From contig JBBQNY010000043.1 in the NCBI GenBank assembly GCA_038330365.1, positions 1 to 19,787 of the forward strand: a DNA stretch of 19,787 nt, in the 5' to 3' direction. Below are positions 13,975 to 19,787 of this stretch, piece after piece. Position 1 is the first letter of the stretch. Each line of letters begins with the position of its first letter. The notes under the pieces were generated by a model, which was not told the origin of the DNA, did no database searches, and saw nothing but the letters and a program-made list of their open reading frames with translations. Source of the DNA: JBBQNY01 sp038330365. GTDB taxonomy: Bacteria; Pseudomonadota; Gammaproteobacteria; Xanthomonadales; Ahniellaceae. The position numbers were made by a program, and so were the translations under genes.

Positions 13975-14766
13975 TCAGGCCTTGGTGGCGAAGCGTTCGG
14001 CGAAGAAGTCGTTCATCATGCGGTAGGCGCGAGTTGCGGCGCGCTTGTTGTAGACGCAGCCGGGTGGGCTGTTGGCGGATTCGAGCGCGAAGCAGTGGAC
14101 GGCGCCGCTGAAGTTGACGAATTGCCAGTCGGCGCCGGCTGCATTCATCTCCTTTTCGAAGCCGGCGATGTCGCCTGCCGTGCCTTTGTCGTCGGCGCCG
14201 TTGAGAACCAAAAGGCTGGCCTTGACCGCGCCCGGCTTGGCCGGCATGGATGTTGAAAGCCCACCGTGGAAGGTGGCGACACCGGCGATGTTGGCGCCGC
14301 TGCGCGCAAGTTCGAGCACCGTCGCACCGCCGAAGCAGAATCCGATCGCGCCAATGCGGGACGTATCCAGAGGGACCGGGTCGGGCATCGCCTTGAGCAC
14401 CTCCAGCGCCTTTGCGGCACGCGCACGCAACTGGGGAAGGTCCGCGTACATCGTCTTGACCTGCGCCATCGCTGCCTGCGAGTCGACGGGCCGCACGCCC
14501 TTGCCGTATACATCCGCGACGAGCACCACGTACTGGTCCCCGGCCACGCGTTTGGCTGCGGCCACGGCGTTGTCGGTCACGCCCTTCCAGTCGGGCACCA
14601 TGACCAGACCCGGTCGAGGCGCGCTTGACGCGTCGTCGTAGACCACGAAACCACTGAACGTCTGTGTGCCGATCTTCCAATCGACGGGATCGGCACGCAT
14701 GGCTGCGAAGGACGGCAGGGTGATGAGGGCGGAGGCGATTCCGCACAGCAGAGTGAACGGGCGCAT
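13975..14766 (-). CDS. Secreted dienelactone hydrolase family protein
   Basis: A 263-residue alpha/beta hydrolase of the dienelactone hydrolase family. Residues 1-22 look like a Sec signal peptide (MRPF, hydrophobic LLCGIASALITL, then PSFAA), so the mature enzyme is probably periplasmic. The nucleophile is Cys144 in GAIGFCFGGATV; the acid is Asp192 or Asp193 in LNGADDKGT, and the His is His224 in GAVHCFA, the Cys-Asp-His triad of this family. The substrate is unknown. The ATG at 14766 has AGGAG about 8 bases upstream, which decides against the frame start at 14796. It lies 92 bases downstream of murD2 on the same strand and may be co-transcribed or separate. Confidence 0.88.
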   Translation of the reverse strand: MRPFTLLCGIASALITLPSFAAMRADPVDWKIGTQTFSGFVVYDDASSAPRPGLVMVPDWKGVTDNAVAAAKRVAGDQYVVLVADVYGKGVRPVDSQAAMAQVKTMYADLPQLRARAAKALEVLKAMPDPVPLDTSRIGAIGFCFGGATVLELARSGANIAGVATFHGGLSTSMPAKPGAVKASLLVLNGADDKGTAGDIAGFEKEMNAAGADWQFVNFSGAVHCFALESANSPPGCVYNKRAATRAYRMMNDFFAERFATKA

Positions 14767-14858
14767 GTCGCGATCTCCTGTTTCGACAGTGCCCAAGAAT
14801 ACGCATCGGGCATTCAGTGTCGGTGAAATCGTCCGCTGCCGCGTTCAGGCACCTGCAG

Positions 14859-16247
14859 TCATGCGATGCCCAGCCCCGCGATGGCGGTCTGGACAGCATC
14901 GTCGAAACCGGCGACCCGCGTGAAGTGCATGCCCCGATCCGCGTAGTCGCGGTAGGCGTCGAAACTTGGTGCGCCGGGCGAGAGCAGCACGGTGCCCTCG
15001 CCATCGAGCAGGGCGCGGGCGCGAGCCACCGCCGATTCCACACCCGCGCACTGTTCGAGCAGGGTCGAGGCCGATGCGGCGGCGTCCTCGAGCGCGTGCC
15101 GGATGCGCGTTCCGTTCGCGCCCTGGGTCACGATGCCGATGGGCGGATGCTCCGCGACGTGCGCCGCGAAAGGCGCCCAGTCGAGTCCGCGATCATGCCC
15201 GCCGACGATGATCACTACGCGCTCTCCGGGCAGCGACTCGAGCGCGGCGATACTCGCGTGCGGTGTGGTGCTGATCGAGTCGTTGACGAACGAGATGCCA
15301 CCCAGCGTTCCGAGCCGCTGCAACCGATGCGGCAACGGCTGGAAGTCGCTGGCGAAAGGCAGCAGTTCGCGGGCGTTGATCCCCACCGCATCGATCGCGG
15401 TCAGCGCTGCACAGAGGTTTGCGGCGTTGTGGAACCCAGGAATAGGCAGCGCGGCGAGCGGCATGCAGGGCTCATCGGCAAAAACGATCGCGCCATCGGC
15501 GACGTGCCAACCGGACATCGCACCGAACTCGGCGAGCCGGGTGGACGGCGCCACATGCTCGCGCAGGAAAGCATCGTTTGCGGGCAGCACTGCAACGTGC
15601 GGCTCGGCGCCTGTGAGCAGCGCAAGCTTGTCCGCAACATAGCGTTGCCGAGTGCCGTGCCAGTCAAGATGTTCGGGAAAGAGATTGAGCACAACTGCCA
15701 CCGTGGGACGTGTTCTGCTCGCTGCCACGTCGCGCGTCTGGAAGCTCGAGAGCTCGATGCACCAGAAGTCCGGCTCGACGTCGGGATCCAGCAGATCGAG
15801 CAGCGGCAGGCCGATGTTTCCGGCCAGCGCGGTTCTGTGGCCGCCGGCGCGCAGCAGATGCGCAAGCAGTGCGGTGGTTGTGCTCTTGCCCTTGGTGCCG
15901 GTCACGCACAGGGTGCGGGCCGCCGGATGCTCCGCAAACCAGAGTGCGGTGCCGCCCATGAACCGGGTGCCCGTCTCGCAAGCCGCCGCGATCTCAGGCC
16001 GCACTGCGCTGATGCCCGGCGACTTGATCACCACGTCGAAAGCAGAGAGTTGCGTCGCATCGACGCCCATCACCACGCTCGTGTTCTCACCCGACGGCAG
16101 ATCGAACACGGGAGCGCCCCCCTCGTCGACCAGCAGAGTCAGGTGCGATCCCGGCAGTCGGCGTCGGATGGCACCGAAGGCCGCGCGTCCTTCCGCGCCC
16201 CAGCCCCAGACCGCGACGCGCTGTCCCTCAAGCTCCGAAATACGCAC
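14859..16247 (-). CDS. murD2: UDP-N-acetylmuramoyl-L-alanine--L-glutamate ligase (MurD2)
   Basis: A 462-residue Mur ligase. The N-terminal domain begins RVAVWGWGAEG, the ATP site is VTGTKGKSTTT (115-125), and LNLFPEHLDWHG, PGFHNAANLCAAL and SFVNDSISTTPHASIAAL follow in MurD order. In xanthomonads this divergent MurD2 attaches L-Glu, rather than D-Glu, to UDP-MurNAc-L-Ala, and the neighbouring MurL then epimerises it; assignment as MurD2 rests largely on the adjacent murL. The GTG start at 16247 overlaps the end of murL by 20 bases and gives a proper N-terminus; the upstream frame to 16364 is shadow. The product acts in cytoplasmic peptidoglycan precursor synthesis. Confidence 0.9.
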   Translation of the reverse strand: MRISELEGQRVAVWGWGAEGRAAFGAIRRRLPGSHLTLLVDEGGAPVFDLPSGENTSVVMGVDATQLSAFDVVIKSPGISAVRPEIAAACETGTRFMGGTALWFAEHPAARTLCVTGTKGKSTTTALLAHLLRAGGHRTALAGNIGLPLLDLLDPDVEPDFWCIELSSFQTRDVAASRTRPTVAVVLNLFPEHLDWHGTRQRYVADKLALLTGAEPHVAVLPANDAFLREHVAPSTRLAEFGAMSGWHVADGAIVFADEPCMPLAALPIPGFHNAANLCAALTAIDAVGINARELLPFASDFQPLPHRLQRLGTLGGISFVNDSISTTPHASIAALESLPGERVVIIVGGHDRGLDWAPFAAHVAEHPPIGIVTQGANGTRIRHALEDAAASASTLLEQCAGVESAVARARALLDGEGTVLLSPGAPSFDAYRDYADRGMHFTRVAGFDDAVQTAIAGLGIA

Positions 16248-17613
16248 GCAGCAGGGTCCAGTGTCGCTCGGGAATCCGATGCGGTCCCTGCGCGTCGAGC
16301 AGCGGCGCCATCGACAATTCCGCAGCATCGAGGTGCGGGGCGATCTGCCTCGCGAACCGCGCAATCAGTGCGTCTTCGCGCCAGTCCGCGCGCGCGGACA
16401 GTGCGGCCATCGCCGCCCTCGCCTCGCGGCCCTCGCCCACGCATTCGAAGGGCTTGTGCGCCCCGAACTCAAGCAGCGCATCGAATGCGGGTGCGAGCGC
16501 CGGCTCGTCCAGCAGGTTGCGCCCGAAGATCGCCACCAGCCGCGTCTTCGACATGAACGGTGCGAGCGCGAGGAACACGAAATGGCACTTGGGGCAGACA
16601 CCGCACCAGCGCTCGGTCGGGCGCTCGCCCAGCAGGTGGAAGTTGCGATTGCAACTGGAGAAACAGTCGTCGTATTGCGGTGTGCGTGCGAACTGCCGGG
16701 CCACGGCGAGTTCGGAAAACGGACGCAGCAACGAGTAGTACGCAAGTCCCGGTGCAACATGAGTCTGCACGTGCGCGCCGAACACCTGCTCGAACGCCCA
16801 GCTCTTGGACCACTGGTGATTGACCTCGCCGGTGCCCGGAATGGTGCTGCCGTAGCTGGCGGAGCGCTCGTTGGAGAACACCACCTGGTTCTTGCCGTGC
16901 AGCGTCGCGGCGAGCACCAGGATTGCGGAATTGATCGCCGTCACCGGTATGTGACCATTCCAGGCACCCATCCGGTTGAACTCGAAGAGTGCAGGTGCGA
17001 GCGCACGCGACACGTTCAGGGTGGGCAACCCGGTGCGCGCGGCGCAGGCGGCGATCAGTCCCGAACTGCCGACCCACGCGAGCGTCTGCGGCGCATGGCC
17101 GAGGCTGCGAAGCGCCTCGATGCTGACCAGCGAGTCTTTGCCGCCGCCGATGGCCACCAAAGCGTGATCGGTCTCGGAAGATGGCGGCAACACACTGTCG
17201 GCTCCCGACGGATTGCCGACCTCGCCCACGCGTGATGGGAATACGGCGCGGGATACAACATCGACGCCATTGCGATACGCGAACTCGCCGAGCCCGTTGA
17301 CGTAGACATCGGTGAGCAGCGCTGCAGTTGCGACATCGGGCTTTTCCGCGTTGAAGGCGATGCGGGGCGGCACCGCTGCCTTGTAGTAGCTGATGCCCGC
17401 AATGAAGTGAAGCAGCTGGAGCGCGCGCTGCACGGTGCGCGATTCCACCAGTGCTGGGTCGAAGGGGGCGCCGGGGAATCCGATCCGCTCGACGAGGTCG
17501 GGACCATCATCGAAGCCGTAGACCAGCTCCGCCATACCCGTGGCGGGATCGAGCATCGAGCGACGAAACTCGAAGCACTGGATGGCATCGCGCTGGAACT
17601 TCCACTCAGTCAT
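16228..17613 (-). CDS. murL: UDP-N-acetyl-muramoyl-L-alanyl-L-glutamate epimerase (MurL)
   Basis: A 461-residue enzyme that uses ATP to activate the terminal L-Glu of UDP-MurNAc-L-Ala-L-Glu and invert it to D-Glu, releasing AMP and PPi. Visible features: a PP-loop-like HALVAIGGGKDSLVSIEAL (GGGKDS at 156-161), the segment NERSASYGSTIPGTGEVNHQ (conserved core), and a Cys-rich patch WCGVCPKCHF that may bind metal. The pathway was described in Xanthomonas oryzae together with MurD2. The ATG at 17613 overlaps the stop of the upstream fusion gene by 8 bases, and its own stop overlaps murD2, so the three genes form one operon. Confidence 0.93.
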   Translation of the reverse strand: MTEWKFQRDAIQCFEFRRSMLDPATGMAELVYGFDDGPDLVERIGFPGAPFDPALVESRTVQRALQLLHFIAGISYYKAAVPPRIAFNAEKPDVATAALLTDVYVNGLGEFAYRNGVDVVSRAVFPSRVGEVGNPSGADSVLPPSSETDHALVAIGGGKDSLVSIEALRSLGHAPQTLAWVGSSGLIAACAARTGLPTLNVSRALAPALFEFNRMGAWNGHIPVTAINSAILVLAATLHGKNQVVFSNERSASYGSTIPGTGEVNHQWSKSWAFEQVFGAHVQTHVAPGLAYYSLLRPFSELAVARQFARTPQYDDCFSSCNRNFHLLGERPTERWCGVCPKCHFVFLALAPFMSKTRLVAIFGRNLLDEPALAPAFDALLEFGAHKPFECVGEGREARAAMAALSARADWREDALIARFARQIAPHLDAAELSMAPLLDAQGPHRIPERHWTLLRAYFGA

Positions 17614-19787
17614 CGAGGCAGACCTCCAGCGGCAGCGGGCGCAGGTTGTAGCGGGAAGCCATGACGGCCCCATACGCGCCGGCGTCGGCGATGAGCAGCA
17701 CGTCCCCCGGAGCGGTGGCAGAGGGCAAGGGGCGTTGTCGACCGAGAACGTCGCCGCTCTCGCAGATGGGTCCCACCACGTCGAACAGTTCGGTCTCTGT
17801 ATCGTCGAGGCGACTTAGATTGACGATTTCATGCCAGGCGTCGTAGAGCGCGGGACGCAGCAGCGTGTGCATGCCCGCCGCCACCCCGACGCGCGCGACG
17901 CCATCCTTGCGCGCGACCTGTGCGACTTGCGTCAACAGCACGCCCGCCGCCGCGACCAGGAAGCGACCGGGCTCAATCGCCAGTTCGAAGCGTGGCCACG
18001 AGGACCTGAGTTCCGACATCCGTGCCGCCCAGCCAACGATGTCGAATGCCTCCTCGCCCGGCGCATACGGAACCGGCAATCCCCCGCCGATGTCGAGCGC
18101 GGTGACCGTACCGATGCGGTCCGCGATCGCGGCGAGTTCAGCGAGCGTGCGCGCACCATGACCCACGGCGTCGACGCCACTGCCCAGGTGCGCGTGCAGC
18201 CCTTCGATGCGGAGATCGATCGCTGTTGCCGCCTCCACGAACGCGTCCACAGCGGCGACGGGGAGACCGAACTTCGACGCCGTGCCTCCAGTGCGCACCT
18301 TTTCGTGATGGCCCTCGCCGCGACCCGTGTCCACGCGCAGCCAGCAGCTGCGGCCTGCGAATACCTCGGGCCAACGCCGCAGCGGTTCGACCTGATCGAG
18401 GGTAACGATGGCGCCGCGCGCGTACGCGAATCCGTACTCCGATCCGGGCACAAAACTTGGCGTGAAAAGAATGCGTCCCGCCGCCAGATCCGGCAGCACC
18501 GTGCAGAGGTGTTTGATCTCGCACACGGAAACGCATTCAAAGCCGAATCCTTCCTCCTCAAGCGCCTGCAGAATGTCGGGATGCGGATTCGCCTTCAGCG
18601 CATAGAAGCGGCGATCGATTCCCGGCAGTGCAGCCAGCGCGCGCGCCTGCGAGCGGACCGTCGGCAAGTCATAGACATAGATTGACCGCTCGGCTTCGCC
18701 CTCGCCCGGAGATGCGCATTCCGATGCCGCGAGCTTGAGCAGATGCCCGCGAGCTGCGAGCCACCACGCCGGCACGCGTTCGCGTTCCGTGCCCACCAGC
18801 TCCTTCCACGTCGGACCGAACACGCGCGCGTCGCGGGTCGGCATGGCGCCACTGCGGATCAGTTCCGCGTGCAGCATCGGCAGCATGCCCTCTGCATCCA
18901 CGGAGTCGATGACGAAGGTCAGGTTGAGGTCGTTGGATGACTGCGAGATCAGGTGCACGCGTTCGCGGCCGAACATCGCCCAGATGCCGCTCAGGCGATG
19001 CAACAGCGAACGCATGCCGCGACCGACCAGCGTGATCGAAGTCGTCGGCGCGATGATCTTGACCCGGCAGACTCGCGCGAGGTCGGTCGCCAGCGCCTCG
19101 AGTGCGTCGCTGTTGACAAGGTTCTCGCCCGGATCGAGCGACACCGTGACATTGGTTTCCGACGAACCGATCAGATCCACCGACATGCCGTGGCGCTTGA
19201 ATCGCTCGAACACGTCGGCGAGAAAGCCCACCTGCTGCCACATGCCGATAGATTCCATCGACACCAGCACGATCCCTTCCCGCCGCGCGATGGCCTTCAC
19301 GCCGATCAGCGTCGCAGCGTCAGAATCGATCAGGGTCCCCTGGAGATGCGGGCGTGCGCTGTCGAGAATCGCGATCGGCACACCGGCTTCGCGGCAGGGT
19401 CCGATGGCGCGCGGATGCAACACCTTGGCGCCGGTGGTCGCGATCTCCTGGGCCTCCGCATAATCCAGGCGACTGAGCAGGCGCGCATTGCGGACCTCCG
19501 CGGGATTGGCGGTGAACATGCCGGGTACGTCGGTCCAGATCTCCACCCGTCGCGCACTGAGCAGGGCACCAAAGCAGGCAGCGGAGGTATCCGATCCACC
19601 GCGACCGAGCGTGGCGGTGCCGCCCTCGGGATGGCGTGCGATGAAACCCTGGGTGATGAGCGCACGCGATGTCTGGGCGTCGAAGCGCGATTGCCATCCG
19701 GCATCCGGTTCGGCGCCACACACGGCAGCAAGCCGGTGGCTCCACTCGTTCTGGTTCGGCAGCGCCTGGGAAACCAGCCAGTCGCGG
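17606..19787 (-). CDS. Bifunctional aspartate kinase/diaminopimelate decarboxylase, 3' part
   Basis: The last 726 codons of a fusion protein are visible; the N-terminus lies beyond the right edge, so the GTG at 19723 is not a real start. The first half is aspartate kinase: TATLGRGGSDTSAACFGALL, VLHPRAIGPC, then two ACT regulatory stretches (LVSMESIGMWQQVG and LVGRGMRSLLHRL). The second half is a PLP-dependent DAP decarboxylase: the PLP Lys in FYALKANPHPDIL, HAHLGSGVD, DIGGGLPVPY, GPICESGDVLG and AYGAVMASRYNLRPLP. It thus catalyses the first and last steps of lysine synthesis; meso-DAP is also the peptidoglycan residue, which fits the following murL and murD2 genes. This fusion is known in Xanthomonadales. 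Confidence 0.94.
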   Translation of the reverse strand, partial: RDWLVSQALPNQNEWSHRLAAVCGAEPDAGWQSRFDAQTSRALITQGFIARHPEGGTATLGRGGSDTSAACFGALLSARRVEIWTDVPGMFTANPAEVRNARLLSRLDYAEAQEIATTGAKVLHPRAIGPCREAGVPIAILDSARPHLQGTLIDSDAATLIGVKAIARREGIVLVSMESIGMWQQVGFLADVFERFKRHGMSVDLIGSSETNVTVSLDPGENLVNSDALEALATDLARVCRVKIIAPTTSITLVGRGMRSLLHRLSGIWAMFGRERVHLISQSSNDLNLTFVIDSVDAEGMLPMLHAELIRSGAMPTRDARVFGPTWKELVGTERERVPAWWLAARGHLLKLAASECASPGEGEAERSIYVYDLPTVRSQARALAALPGIDRRFYALKANPHPDILQALEEEGFGFECVSVCEIKHLCTVLPDLAAGRILFTPSFVPGSEYGFAYARGAIVTLDQVEPLRRWPEVFAGRSCWLRVDTGRGEGHHEKVRTGGTASKFGLPVAAVDAFVEAATAIDLRIEGLHAHLGSGVDAVGHGARTLAELAAIADRIGTVTALDIGGGLPVPYAPGEEAFDIVGWAARMSELRSSWPRFELAIEPGRFLVAAAGVLLTQVAQVARKDGVARVGVAAGMHTLLRPALYDAWHEIVNLSRLDDTETELFDVVGPICESGDVLGRQRPLPSATAPGDVLLIADAGAYGAVMASRYNLRPLPLEVCLDD

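Noticed and set aside
13070..15043. 657-codon open frame on the minus strand
   Set aside because: Runs antisense through ispB, the REP pair and out of frame through the hydrolase and murD2; extremely Arg-rich, a high-GC shadow.
14817..16556. 579-codon open frame on the plus strand
   Set aside because: Antisense to murD2 and murL, which have strong family motifs; no motif of its own.
15652..17235. 527-codon open frame on the plus strand
   Set aside because: Antisense to murL and part of murD2; low-complexity Arg/Ala/Gln composition.
19723..19723. GTG as the start of the aspartate kinase/DAP decarboxylase gene
   Set aside because: The frame stays open to the right edge and encodes sensible aspartate-kinase sequence, so the true start lies outside the window.

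Overview
The window looks like a chromosomal segment of a high-GC gammaproteobacterium of the Xanthomonadales (Lysobacter/Xanthomonas/Rhodanobacter type). Three things point there: a fused aspartate kinase/diaminopimelate decarboxylase gene, directly followed by the MurL/MurD2 pair that replaces the usual D-glutamate route into peptidoglycan; an rmlBACD-manC sugar-nucleotide operon as in Xanthomonas; and a GTAGGAGCG-type inverted REP pair. This is inference from gene content, without a database search. No tRNA, rRNA, CRISPR or insertion sequence was found.

Layout. (1) 1-3629, minus strand: a tightly overlapping operon read rmlB > rmlA > rmlC > rmlD > manC (manC runs off the left edge), making dTDP-L-rhamnose and GDP-mannose for surface polysaccharide. 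(2) 3952-11893: a lasso-peptide biosynthetic gene cluster of the paeninodin/pseudomycoidin type. On the minus strand are an exporter (ABC transporter) and a nucleotidyltransferase. Divergently on the plus strand are the leader peptidase B2, the leader-binding RRE protein B1, an unrecognised 193-aa protein coupled to the cyclase, the cyclase C, the precursor peptide A, and an HPr-kinase-like peptide kinase. (3) 11950-13647: ssb (minus) diverging from ispB (plus). (4) 13648-13974: intergenic DNA with a REP inverted pair. (5) 13975-19787, minus strand: the aspartate kinase/DAP decarboxylase fusion (runs off the right edge) > murL > murD2, then a secreted dienelactone-hydrolase-like protein.

How the lasso cluster should work: B1 grips the leader of the 60-aa precursor, B2 cuts after the conserved L-T-A, and the cyclase uses ATP to join Ser1 of the core to Glu8. 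The kinase and nucleotidyltransferase would then decorate a side chain, and the ABC transporter exports the product. Unusual points are a 25-residue core with two tail cysteines (handcuff-like arrangement), no C-terminal Ser for the kinase, four tandem Asn codons, a precursor gene placed after the cyclase behind an RNA hairpin, and the 193-aa protein, which carries a possible but unproven Fe(II)/2-oxoglutarate-oxygenase signature.
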